Source: Erythroxylum novogranatense
Taxonomy: Eukaryota > Streptophyta > Magnoliopsida > Malpighiales > Erythroxylaceae
NCBI GenBank assembly: GCA_029891385.1
Contig: CM057228.1
Span: 70,633,523-70,697,522, forward strand
Length of the DNA: 64,000 bases
Reading direction: 5' to 3'
Shown here one piece after another: positions 41,570-52,285 of the stretch. The position numbers were made by a program, and so were the translations under genes. The notes beneath the pieces are model-generated. The model was not told the origin of the DNA. It did not search any database and saw only the letters and a program-made list of their open reading frames with translations. Within the stretch, counting starts at the first letter, position 1, and each line of letters opens with the position of its first letter.

Positions 41570-42276
41570 CAAGGCTTAAACAAGCACTTCAAGGGTTTGT
41601 TCAAAGTCACATTACATCTCACCTTGATGACAAGACCGAACCATCCGTGGAGAATTCAAATGGAGTAGTCAAGCTTGTGACTCTTCTAGAGAGAGCATGT
41701 GGAGGGGCTAATACTTAGCCAAATTTCAAGACAAGTTCAATTATTCTTATGAACTTATTTTAGTACATTGGACTTGTTATTTATCCTTTGTTTATTAGGC
41801 CCAAAGAGACTTGTTATGGGCTAGGTATTTATTAGCATTTGCCTTAGTTTATTTAAAACTAGTTTTGGACAACCAAGTGTGTGGGCCTAAGTAGAGTAAT
41901 CCATTAGGACCATCCACCTCCCTTAGGTTTATTTAAGTTATTTTGATCTTATTTAAGTTAGTTTAGCCCAATCCTAAGTGGAATAGGATCAGATTGCATT
42001 ATTGGGCTATAAACTCCTAAACTAGTTAGGATTAGCCTTGTTTTAGCATTAAAGGGTCTTGTAACCTATTCCTTTTAGGTTTAGGTCGTGGGCAAGGGTA
42101 TAAATACCTTATTTTATCCTGGTAAACATTAGATTTTGGTTTATTAACGAAATTGAGAGTTCTCTTCAAGTAAGGTGTGTTCTTCTTATTGTTACTTCAA
42201 GGATTGCATCACTTATCAAGGTAATCACTTGTGGCGTGTTCAATTCTTCAATTTTCTTTGGGTTTGGGTCTCAATT
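41570..42276 (+). repeat. Family-b LTR, plus orientation, both ends cut
   Basis: Starts about 115 bases into the LTR (AAGGCTTAAACAAGC) directly on RY DNA and runs to CTCAATT at 42276, where sequence turns round into the minus-strand array. The TATAAATA box is at 42099-42106. The short frame 41571-41718 is the LTR-encoded pol tail (LKQALQGFVQSH). Confidence 0.88.
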
Positions 42277-45250
42277 GAACTTGCCTTGAAATTTGGCTAA
42301 GTATTAGCCCCTCCACATGCCCTCTCTAGAAGAGTCACAAGCTTGACTACTCCACTTGAATTCTCCACGGATGGTTCGGTCTTGTAATCAAGGTGAGATG
42401 TAATGTGACTTTGAACAAACCCTTGAAGTGCTTGTTTAAGCCTTGCTGCACGTTGTCTTGTAATAGGTCCACTTGGCAAAGTAAGCTTGTCTTGGCGTGT
42501 TGCACCTTGATCTCTATTGACATGGCTTCTTGTATCATTCTACAGAAACCCCAAGAAAACAAGGTTCTTGAAACCTCCTAATCCTTTTGAATCAAAACCC
42601 CAATCTTTCTATTCTAAGAACATGCTAGTTCAAACCCCAATTATACAGAATTGAGACCCAAACCCAAAGAAAATTGAAGAATTGAACACGCCACAAGTGA
42701 TTACCTTGATAAGTGATGCAATCCTTGAAGTAACAATAAGAAGAACACACCTTACTTGAAGAGAACTCTCAATTTCGTTAATAAACCAAAATCTAATGTT
42801 TACAATGATAAAATAAGGTATTTATACCCTTGTCCACGACCTAAACCTAAAAGGAATAGGTTACAAGACCCTTTAATGCTAAAACAAGCCTAATCCTAAC
42901 TAGTTTAGGAGTTTATAGCCCAATAATGCAATATGATCCTAATCCACTTAGGATTGGGCTAAACTAACTTAAATAAGACCAAAATAATTTAAATAAACCT
43001 AAGGGAGGTGGATTGGCCTAATGGATTACTCTACTTAGGCCCACACACTTGGTAGTCCAAAACTAGCTTTAAATAAACTAAGGCAAGTACTAATAAATAC
43101 CTAGCCCATAACAAGTCTCTTTGGGCCTAATAAACAAAGGATAAATAACAAGCCCAATGTACTAAAATAAGTCCAGAAGAATAATTGAACTTGACTTGAA
43201 ATTTGGCTAAGTATTAGCCCTCCACATGCCCTCTAGAAGAGTCAAGCTTGACTACTCCACTTGAATTCTCCACGGATGGTTCGGTCTTGTAATCAAGGTG
43301 AGATGTAATGTGACTTTGAACAAACCCTTGAAGTGCTTGTTTAAGCCTTGCTGCACGTTGTCTTGTAATAGGTCCACTGGGCAAAGTAAGCTTGTCTTGG
43401 CGTGTTGCACCTTGATCTCTATAGACATGGCTTCTTGTATCATTCTACGGAAACCCCAAGAAAACAAGGTTCTTGAAACTCCCTAATCTTTTTGAATCAA
43501 AACCTCAATCTTTCTATTCTAAGAACATGCTAGTTCAAATCCCAATTATACAGAATTGAGACCCAAACCCAAAAAAAATTGAAGAATTGAACACGCCACA
43601 AGTGATTACCTTGATAAGTGATGCAATCCTTGAAGTAACAATAAGAAGAACACACCTTACTTGAAGAGAACTCTCAATTTCGTTAATAAACCAAAATCTA
43701 TTGTTTACAATGATAAAATAAGGTATTTATACCCTTGTCCACGACCTAAACCTAAAAGGAATAGGTTACAAGACCCTTTAATGCTAAAACAAGCCTAATC
43801 CTAACTAGTTTAGGAGTTTATAGCCCAATAATGCAATATGATCCTAATCCACTTAGGATTGGGCTAAACTAACTTAAATAAGACCAAAATAATTTAAATA
43901 AACCTAAGGGAGGTGGATTGGCCTAATGGATTACTCTACTTAGGCCCACACACTTGGTAGTCCAAAACTAGCTTTAAATAAACTAAGGCAAGTACTAATA
44001 AATACCTAGCCCATAACAAGTCTCTTTGGGCCTAATAAACAAAGGATAAATAACAAGCCCAATGTACTAAAATAAGTCCAGAAGAATAATTGAACTTGTC
44101 TTGAAATTTGGCTAAGTATTAGCCCCTCCACATGCCCTCTCTAGAAGAGTCACAAGCTTGACTACTCCACTTGAATTCTCCACGGATGGTTCGGTCTTGT
44201 AATCAAGGTGAGATGTAATGTGACTTTGAACAAACCCTTGAAGTGCTTGTTTAAGCCTTGCTGCACGTTGTCTTGTAATAGGTCCACTTGGCAAAGTAAG
44301 CTTGTCTTGGCGTGTTGCACCTTGATCTCTATGGACATGGCTTCTTGTATCATTCTACGGAAACCCCAAGAAAACAAGGTTCTTGAAACCCCCTAATCCT
44401 ATTGAATCAAAACCCCAATCTTTCTATTCTAAGAACATGCTAGTTCAAATCCCAATTATACAGAATTGAGACCCAAACCCAAAGAAAATTGAAGAATTGA
44501 ACACGCCACAAGTGATTACCTTGATAAGTGATGCAATCCTTGAAGTAACAATAAGAAGAACACACCTTACTTGAAGAGAACTCTCAATTTCGTTAATAAA
44601 CCAAAATCTAATGTTTAAAAGGATAAAATAAGGTATTTATACCCTTGCCCACGACCTAAACCTAAAAGGAATAGGTTACAAGACCCTTTAATGCTAAAAC
44701 AAGCCTAATTCTAACTAGTTTAGGACTTTATAGCCCAATAATGCAATCTGATCCTAATCCACTTAGGATTGGGCTAAACTAACTTAAATAAGACCAAAAT
44801 AATTTAAATAAACCTAAAGGAGGTGGATGGGCCTAATGGATTACTCTACTTAGGCCCACACACTTGGTAGTCTAAAACTAGCTTTAAATAAACTAAGGCA
44901 AGTACTAATAAATACCTAGCCCATAACAAGTCTCTTTGGGCCTAATAAACAAAGGATAAATAACAAGCCCAATGTACTAAAATAAGTCCAGAAGAATAAT
45001 TGAACTTGTCTTGAAATTTGGCTAAGTATTAGCCCCTCCACATGCCCTCTCTAGACGAGTCACAAGCTTGACTACTCTACTTGAATTCTCCACGGATTGT
45101 TCGGTCTTGTAATCAAGGTGAGATGTAATGTGACTTTGAACAAACCCTTGAAGTGCTTGTTTAAGCTTTGCTGCATGTTGTCTTGTAATAGGTCCACTTG
45201 GCAAAGTAAGCTTTTCTTGGCGTGTTGCAACTTTATCTCTATTGCCATGG
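42273..45250 (-). repeat. Tandem array of family-b LTRs
   Basis: On the minus strand: unit 1 (52256-52240 and 45250-44356, split by the Tekay-like element), unit 2 (44352-43446, 907 bp), unit 3 (43442-42541, 902 bp) and a partial unit 4 (42537-42273). Units meet LTR end to LTR start with the last three bases (TCA) replaced by GAA at each of the three junctions (44353-44355, 43443-43445, 42538-42540). No internal element sequence lies between units. Units 2 and 3 share variants absent from unit 1 (such as GGATTGGCC for GGATGGGCC). Each unit repeats the LTR-encoded tail GPITRQRAARLKQAL. Confidence 0.92.
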
Positions 45251-47568
45251 TGTTGGACCCCGCTGCCGGAGCCCAACCTCGGACATGAGAGCGTGCCGTG
45301 CAACCTGTTAAAACGTGCTAATAATACATTTTGGGAAAAAGACCCGCAGAAGACTTATGGGTCCACAGAAAAACATACTTGAAAACCTGCTTTCATGATA
45401 CTTAATAAACAAAGCTAACATGTAGATTAACAAGTGCGGAAGGAACCCATTGGAAATGGAATGGACCCATCATGAGCATACTCAAAACGTGCTTATAATC
45501 TTTAAAACAAACATATTAATGCTCCAAAAGATGAGTTTCATAAACCTTGAAGAATGTCTCGTAGCAACTTACAACTTTGAATTCAAGAGCCAAAAATCTA
45601 AAACACTCTTGATCCAATGATAATTGAAATGTAACTAAAGTCTTGTCGTCCAAAACATAACATTTAAAAACAATCAACGCAACACAATGAAACCGGAGTG
45701 ATGCCGCATCGTGACTCACTCGATCTCCGCTCACACCGAATGGGGAGATTAGAGAGGGGGTGAGTTATAACGCTCGTGGATACACATTTATAATATAGTA
45801 ATAAGCAAAAGTAATCAAAACTATCTCATTGTCGTGATACTTGTTGAAATCATAGTCATTGATCATAAAACATGCTTGATTCTTGATTCTTGAATAATTC
45901 ATGATGCATGTCACATAATAACAAATCATAAACACATAACATATCATAATGGTTTGGGTGGTCCCGAGTTCGTGACGTACTACACATGCCATCGAAATGT
46001 TGATGTGTAGACGTAGTTTCATGAGGGAATCTATCTGAGAAACCCTGTGCCACAGTCGGGCAGGCGGGAGAAGCCTTTCTGAGTCAATGTGCACTTGACT
46101 AATTCTGAGGGACACCACAAACCCACATAAGTATGCATGATTCATGTTCTTGTAAACTTGTTTGCCAAACTGGCACTTGCTTGTAAACTTGTCTGATAAT
46201 CTTGCTTGTAAACTTACTGATAATCTTGCTTGTCATGTATTTCATAAAACTTGAATTCATGCACTTGTATTCATGAAAGGAGAGAAACCCCCTTTTAGAA
46301 ATTCTTTTCATGATTCCTGATTCATGAATGCAAATGTCACGACATATATATATAATCATTCATAGTAGTAGGTAATGCGATCGTGGATGATGAAATTTAA
46401 AATGCATTGAATCTTTCTGAACTTAAACAAAACAATGAGCACTTATATACTTTATTATAAACATGAACCCACCTGGATTCCTTGCTTGTTCTTGTCTAGG
46501 AATGAGTTTCCTCTAGATCCTCTTGCTCCTCTTGCCTCACTTGATTTCCTTAATTAAATAGCCTACATCCCAATCAATTCGGGGTAGAAATCGGAAAATC
46601 AAACTTTAATCATTCAAACTACAACCAAAACTGAAACAAGAATTTCATGCTCAACTTCCATCCAAATTTGATTATTCTTAGAGACTGATTCAGAACTTCA
46701 TTTCTTCATTAAACTTGTAGCCCTATGTCTCTAGTTTACAACGCAAAAAGAATCACCTCATTTGGACATCTACATCAAAAGTTATGTCCAAAATACCGAA
46801 ATATGTCGCAGCAGGAAATGGCCGCTCGCCGCGACGAGGAGGGAGCTCGCCGCGACGAGCGCGCGCTGCGACAAACACATCTGCAGATCGCGACGTACGG
46901 CGGCGTAAACCTCCCGAAACTCATTTTTTCACTTTTCTCAACCATAATCCTCCCATCTTGCAATTACAACACATCTAAGCCATAAATCAAGTCATACACT
47001 TCCATTCTAAACTCATTCTAGCACCAAAACATCAACAAAATAACAACCCATGCAAATCTTTCAAAGTTTCACCATAAACCCTAAACCAACGATTTCTACT
47101 CAATCCATGCAAATCTAGGGTTTAATCCAACTCAAACTAAGATAAAAGGGTTAGTCTTACCTTAAGGATGCTTGAAATCTGTCGGAAAACGTCAAACGGA
47201 AGCTTTCCTCTTTTCTTCTTCTTCTTCTCCTCTCACTGCCGACTCTCTTCTCTTATTTCTTTCCTTCTTTCTCCTTTCTTTTTTTCTTTCTATTTTCTTT
47301 TCCTCTTTTCCTTTAACTCCTAAAACCTAATGAAAATACAAAGACTCAAAAGCCCTCCTTTGCTTAGCCTTAAACATTAGAAGTCAAGTGCCTTGACCAT
47401 TTTGCCCTTAAACATTTTTACTCTTCCATAAACATTATTCCATACTAAACTGAATTAAATTCTAAATTTTCCACTAATACTTCAATAAAATCAAACTATG
47501 CCATAAATCATAAATCAAAATAATTCATACTTAATAACTTCAAGAAAACAAAAATTTGGGGCCTAACA
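45251..47568 (-). repeat. 3' LTR of the Tekay-like element (2,318 bp)
   Basis: Plus-strand tips TGTTGGACCCC and GGGGCCTAACA. A CpG-rich patch with a doubled CTCGCCGCGACGAG lies at 46826-46860, and a CT-rich tract at about 47215-47315. The polypurine tract is just inside (complement of 47569-47582). Frames such as 46725-46985 are chance frames across the CpG patch. Confidence 0.9.
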
Positions 47569-47599
47569 TTTCTCCCCCTCTTAAAAGAAATTTCGTCCT

Positions 47600-47790
47600 C
47601 GAATTTACTCAATCCTCAAGAGACCGGATACTTCTCTTTCATGGCGCCCAAGGGCTCCCACGTGGCTTCTTCCACTGTATGGTTCCTCCACAGAACCTTA
47701 ACTAGCTGAACTGTCTTATTTCTGAGGACCTTTTCCTTGGTGTCCAAGATTTCTACCGGATTTCCTCATAACTCAAGTCGTCTCTTAATT
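47600..47790 (-). pseudogene. pol: integrase chromodomain (Tekay-like)
   Basis: Too short and broken for a long frame, but the minus strand reads YEENPVEILDTKEKVLRNK, then VKVLWRNHTVEEATWE and the end MKEKYP. This gives the three chromodomain blocks. It directly follows the integrase C-terminus and precedes the polypurine tract, as expected. Confidence 0.75.
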
Positions 47791-47797
47791 GAACCTC

Positions 47798-48792
47798 TCA
47801 AACACGAATGACATGAGAAGGATCGATCTGTACCTTCAAAGATGGAAACATGAAAACATCATGGATCTGAGATAACTCTAGCGGCAACGCCAACCTGTAA
47901 GCTAGAGGTCCGATCCTCTCAAGAATCTCATACGGACCTACATATCTTGGACTTAACTTGCCTTTCTTGCCAAACCTCAATACTCCCTTCCAAGGAGACG
48001 TCTTAAAAAACACTTTTTCACCGACTTCATATTCCATCTCCTTCCGATGAGCATCAGTGTAACTCTTCATCCTATCCTGAGCTGCCTTAAGCCACTGCTT
48101 AACCAGATTGACTTTATCCACAGTCAACTGAATCAACTCTGGTCCGACCAGTTTCCTCTCTCCTTCTTCATCTCAATATATCGGAGTCCTGCACCTCCTT
48201 CCATACAATGCCTCATATAGAGCCATCTGAATGCTCGAATCGTACGAGTTATTATAAGCAAACTCGACCAATGGCAAATGATCATCCCACGCTCTCTTGA
48301 AATCCATAACACATGTTCTGAGCATTCCCTCAAGTGTCTGAATGGTCCTCTCAGACTGACCATCCATCGGAGGGTGAAATGCCGTACTAAAATGCAACTT
48401 AGTACCTAAGGCTTCCTGCAAGCTTCCCCAGAATCTCGAAGTGAACCGAGGATCCCTGTCAGAAACTATAAAATCTGGAATACCATGCAATCTTACTACC
48501 TCATCAATGTACTTCCTGGCTAGCACATGCAACGAATCACCGCTGATTGTTAAAATGGGCTGACTTCGTCAACCGATCCACTATAACCCATATGGCATCA
48601 TGCTTCCGACTGGTCTTAGGCAAACCCATCAGAAAATCCATGGTTACTTTTTGCCACTTCCACTCAGGAATAGACAATGGCCTTAACTTTCCTGAAGGCG
48701 CCTGGTGTTCAGCCTTGACTTGCTGACACACTAGACACTTACTGACATACTCATGCTACATCCTCTTCATGCCCTTCCACCGAAATGCTCTC
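47798..48792 (-). pseudogene. pol: integrase (Tekay-like), in three pieces
   Basis: A Cys pair ([11 protein letters not shown], with a TAG just upstream) and the first Asp ([11 protein letters not shown]) lie in 48731-48537; a stop follows KSAHF. The core 48532-48173 has VSDRDPRF and GQSERTIQTLEG (Asp and Glu). The C-terminal piece 48136-47798 carries GEKVFFKTSPWKGVLRFGKK and YVGPYEILERIGPLAYRL (GPY/F module). Stops and shifts between pieces make it inactive. Confidence 0.86.
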
Positions 48793-49539
48793 TCAAATCT
48801 CAGACATCCTAGTGCTACACAGGTGCATGGCATAAGGCGATTGTGCCTCATCCAAAATCTTATCCTTAACTTCCTTGCTATCTGGAATACAAAGTCTGTC
48901 CCCCATTGTCATGAGTCCATCCTCTCTCACCACTACCTCCGAAACCTTACCATTCTGAATTTCCTCCCTAAGCTTGCTCAACTCTGCATCCTGTGCCTGC
49001 AACTCCCTAACCTTCTCCCGGAGTATAGGCCTTACTCTGAAAGTAGCTAGGAGGCAATTTGGTTCCTCCTGCTTCAAGCTTATCTTAAGCTTGGCCATCT
49101 CCTCCAATAAAGGAAGATAAACTGTCTGAATATGAGCAATGGAAGACTTTCTGCTCAAAGCATCCGCCACTACATTCGCTTTACCTGGATGGTACTCAAT
49201 CATCAGATCATAGTCTTTGAGTAACTCAATCCACCTTCTCTGTCTCAAATTCAACTCCTTCTGGCTCAGTAAGTACTTGAGACTCTTATGATCTGTAAAA
49301 ATCCTTGTCTGAACTCCATATAAATAATGTCTCCAAATCTTCAAGGCAAAGATCACTGCTGCTAACTCTAAGTCATGAGTCGGATAATTCAACTCATACT
49401 GCTTCAGTTGCCTTGAAGCATAAGCTATCACTCTGTCTCCTTGCATCAATACAAAACCTAGACCCTTCCTCGAGGCATCACTGTAAACTGTATAGCCCTC
49501 ATCACCTAAAGGCAAAATCAACACTGGAGCACTAGTCAA
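48793..49539 (-). CDS. pol: RNase H and integrase N-terminal spacer (Tekay-like)
   Basis: 248 codons. RNase H blocks: [13 protein letters not shown] (Asp about 21), [13 protein letters not shown] (Glu about 58), [12 protein letters not shown] (Asp about 83) and [10 protein letters not shown] (Asp about 127). The spacer before the zinc finger follows ([16 protein letters not shown]), and [14 protein letters not shown] where the family finger has His residues: the first is Gln here. RNase H looks whole; the link to RT is broken by a TAG near 49568. Confidence 0.86.
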   Translation of the reverse strand: MTSAPVLILPLGDEGYTVYSDASRKGLGFVLMQGDRVIAYASRQLKQYELNYPTHDLELAAVIFALKIWRHYLYGVQTRIFTDHKSLKYLLSQKELNLRQRRWIELLKDYDLMIEYHPGKANVVADALSRKSSIAHIQTVYLPLLEEMAKLKISLKQEEPNCLLATFRVRPILREKVRELQAQDAELSKLREEIQNGKVSEVVVREDGLMTMGDRLCIPDSKEVKDKILDEAQSPYAMHLCSTRMSEI

Positions 49540-49566
49540 CCTGTGCTTGAGCTCCTCAAAGCTCTT

Positions 49567-50742
49567 CTAACACTCATCGGTCCAGATGAACTTCTGATTC
49601 TTCCTTAATAGCTTGGTCATTGGAGCAGCTATCATGGAGAATCCTTCTACAAATCTCCTGTAGTAACCTGCCAGACCCAGAAAACTCCTCACCTCTGTCA
49701 CTGTCTTGGGTACATGCCAATTCACTACTGCCTCAACTTTCCTCGGATCAACATGTACACCATCCTGCGAAATCACATGTCTAAGGAAAGTCACCTCATG
49801 AAGCCAGAACTCACACTTACTGAACTTAGCATAAAGCTCTTTCTCCCTAAGAGTTTGCAATACAATCCTGAGATGCTTCTCATGCTCTTCTGTACTCTTA
49901 GAATATACCAGAATGTCATCTATAAACACTATGACAAACTGATCCAGAAACTCCTTGATCCTGAGCTGATGATAGCCTGACCTGAGATCAATCTTGGAGA
50001 AAACTCTAACTCCCTGCAACTGGTCAAACAAATCATCTATCCATGGCAACGGATACTTGTTCTTAATTGTCACCTTGTTGAGCCTTAGATAGTCAATGCA
50101 CATCCGCCATGATCCATCTTTCTTCCTAGCAAACAGAACTGGTGCTCCCCAAGGAGACGAACTAGGCCTGACATACCCCTTCTCTAACAGTTCCTCCAAC
50201 TGTTCCTTAAGCTCTCTCAACTCCGCTGGAGCCATCCTGTAAGGCGGAATAAAAATAGGCGCGGTTCCGGGAATCAAATCAATGGCAAACTCGATTTCCC
50301 TCACCGGCGGCAAACCTGGTAACTCATCTGGGAACACATCTGAAAACTCCCTCACAACTGGAAAATCATCTAACTTCCCTGCATGCACATCGGCATCAAT
50401 AACATGCGTCAAGAAAGCTTCACATCCCTGGCCCATCATCCTTTCAGCCAACATAGCTGAAATCAATCTTGGTGATGGTGTCTTCCTGTCTCCTCTGAAG
50501 ATCACCCTCTCACCGTTACCCAGATCAAACTCTACCTCTTTCCGACCACAATCCAGCTTGGCCAGATACTTCTCCATGGTATCCATCCCCAGGATAACGT
50601 CTAACCCTCTAAGGTCTAGCGGTAGTAAGTCCACTACCAATCTAGCACCATCAATAAACAGCTCACACTGCTCATACCTCTGACTGATCACCACATTTCT
50701 CCCTAGAGGAGTACTAACAATCAAGGGCCTTTCCAAAGGCAA
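49567..50742 (-). CDS. pol: protease C-terminus and reverse transcriptase with internal deletion (Tekay-like)
   Basis: 391 codons. Residues 1-80 are the protease end ([19 protein letters not shown]); the DTGA active site is not in this frame. RT runs [11 protein letters not shown] (165-175), [22 protein letters not shown] (199-220) and [16 protein letters not shown] (249-264), then jumps to [17 protein letters not shown]. About 45-50 residues with the usual MPFGLTNAP block are missing, in frame. Catalytic FIDD is 273-276. The deletion removes part of the palm, so RT cannot work. Confidence 0.88.
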   Translation of the reverse strand: MPLERPLIVSTPLGRNVVISQRYEQCELFIDGARLVVDLLPLDLRGLDVILGMDTMEKYLAKLDCGRKEVEFDLGNGERVIFRGDRKTPSPRLISAMLAERMMGQGCEAFLTHVIDADVHAGKLDDFPVVREFSDVFPDELPGLPPVREIEFAIDLIPGTAPIFIPPYRMAPAELRELKEQLEELLEKGYVRPSSSPWGAPVLFARKKDGSWRMCIDYLRLNKVTIKNKYPLPWIDDLFDQLQGVRVFSKIDLRSGYHQLRIKEFLDQFVIVFIDDILVYSKSTEEHEKHLRIVLQTLREKELYAKFSKCEFWLHEVTFLRHVISQDGVHVDPRKVEAVVNWHVPKTVTEVRSFLGLAGYYRRFVEGFSMIAAPMTKLLRKNQKFIWTDEC

Positions 50743-51061
50743 TCGAACTCACACCATGCAAATCTATGCTAGCGAAACAAAGAGTGCGTGGAACCGTAAT
50801 CAATCAACACAAACATCGCTAAATCAAATAATCGAGCCATACCGTGACAACCTCAAAAGGGCCGCAGCTTCCTCCACAGTCACGGCGAACACTCTTGCAT
50901 GCGCCTGACCCCTTGGCCTTCCTGGAGGAACAGTCTTCCTTGCAATACCCGAGCTGCCTACCTCGCATCGGATCGTTCCCACTGTCTCTGCACGCCTAGC
51001 AACTCAAATCGAGACCCCTTTGTGCAGGTGCTGTGGACAATGCTCGCTATATGCCCTTCTC
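50743..51061 (-). pseudogene. Degenerate knuckle/protease N-terminus (Tekay-like)
   Basis: Lies between the gag fragment and the protease-RT frame and should hold the protease active site. I find only short pieces across frames, so it has decayed by shifts. Confidence 0.5.
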
Positions 51062-51522
51062 TCAGATCAAACAAACTCCAAGTGATTTGAGGCACTCTCC
51101 GTGATGGTGCTTCCCACGCTGGTCACATAAGGGGTAGGTGAACCCGCTCCTTCCAGCTCTACCGGTGCCTCCCACATTAGAGGCTTGCCCTGAAACGGCC
51201 CTCATCTGCTTGTTCCTGGTAGCCCCACTGCTACCCACTTCACTCTGACTAGGAGTACCCCTCGTGCTCCTCTCAGGCAATGGAGCACTAGTACCCTTCC
51301 TGAAACTCTGCTCCCTGTTCTTCCTCTTCTTGTTTGCCTCATTCCTGATATTCTCCAGCTTCTCAGCCTGGAGAGCAGCATACACTAACTGTTGGTAGTC
51401 ACAGAAATTATGAATAAGGACTTTCTCCCTGATCCCTAAGTGAAGACCTCCTTCAAACTTGCGGCACTTGTCTTCCTCTGTTGCCACAATGTTTGCTGCA
51501 TATCGGGAAACATCTGCAGGTC
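51062..51522 (-). pseudogene. gag: gag C-terminal half (Tekay-like)
   Basis: The minus-strand frame gives SRYAANIVATEEDKCRKFEG, GIREKVLIHNFCDYQQLVYAALQAEK, a Ser/Arg-rich stretch and FTYPLCDQRGKHHHGEC, a damaged CCHC knuckle (Pro-Leu-Cys for Cys-x2-Cys). N-terminal gag is missing: the frame runs straight from LTR sequence at about 51522, where GCAGATGT words are shared by both sides. Confidence 0.83.
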
Positions 51523-52239
51523 GCAACAAACACATCTGCAAGTCGCGACGTGCGGCGGCGTAAACCTCCCGAAACTCATTTTTTTCACTTTTCTCAACCA
51601 TAATCCTCCCATCTTGCAATTACAACACATCTAAGCCATAAATCAAGTCATACACTTCCATTCTAAACTCATTCTAGCACCAAAACATCAACAAAATAAC
51701 AACCCATGCAAATCTTTCAAAGTTTCACCATAAACCCTAAACCAACAATTTCTACTCAATCCATGCAAATCTAGGGTTTAATCAAACTCAAACTAAGATA
51801 AAAGGGTTAGTCTTACCTTGAGGATGCTTGAAATCTGTCGGAAAACGTCAAACGGAAGCTTTCCTCTTTTCTTCTTCTTCTTCTCCTCTCACTGCCGACT
51901 CTCTTCTCTTCTTTCTTTCTTTTTCCTTTCTTTCTTTCTTTCTCCTTTCTTTCTTTCTTTCTATTTTCTTTTCCTCTTTTCCTTTAACTCCTAAAACCTA
52001 ATGAAAATACAAAGACTCAAAAGCCCTCCTTTGCTTAGCCTTAAACATTAGAACTCAAGTGCCTTGACCATTTTGCCCTTAAACATTTTTACTCTTCCAT
52101 AAACATTATTCCATACTAAACTCAATTAAATTCTAAATTTTCCACTAATACTTCAATAAAATCAAACTATGCCATAAATCATAAATCAAAATAATTCATT
52201 CTTAATAATTTCAAGAAAACAAAAATTTGGGGCCTAACA
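51523..52239 (-). repeat. 5' LTR remnant of the Tekay-like element
   Basis: Matches 46868-47568 of the 3' LTR closely; the CT-rich tract is longer here (51865-51980). The other 1.6 kb of the LTR, with R/U5 and primer site, is deleted. Outer tip GGGGCCTAACA, then the CATGG duplication. Confidence 0.9.
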
Positions 52240-52285
52240 CATGGCTTCTTGTATCATTCCCTCCCTCCTCAAAAGGATTCGTCCT
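52240..52285 (-). repeat. Family-b LTR start and polypurine tract
   Basis: Minus strand: GGACGAATCC, then TTTTGAGGAGGGAGGGAA (polypurine tract), then TGATACAAGAAGCCATG, the first 17 bases of tandem unit 1. It marks the true 3' end of a minus-strand family-b element whose leader lies at 53192-54044. Confidence 0.88.

Larger units (their letters stand above)
45251..52239 (-). mobile_element. Tekay/Del-like chromovirus with target-site duplication CATGG
   Basis: 6,989 bp inserted in a family-b LTR: CATGG at 45246-45250 and 52240-52244, and the LTR sequence continues cleanly across. Minus strand: 5' LTR remnant, gag fragment, protease-RT, RNase H, integrase, chromodomain, polypurine tract and a 2,318-bp 3' LTR. 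The leader, primer site and N-terminal gag are deleted. The long LTR and chromodomain favour the Tekay lineage. Confidence 0.92.

Noticed and set aside
42273..45250. Regularly spaced repeats, considered as a CRISPR-like array
   Set aside because: The units are whole LTRs of about 905 bp with no spacers, in a plant genome.
46725..46985. 86-codon frame in the Tekay-like LTR
   Set aside because: Made by the CpG-rich repeat; the other LTR gives a different reading, and no domain is visible.
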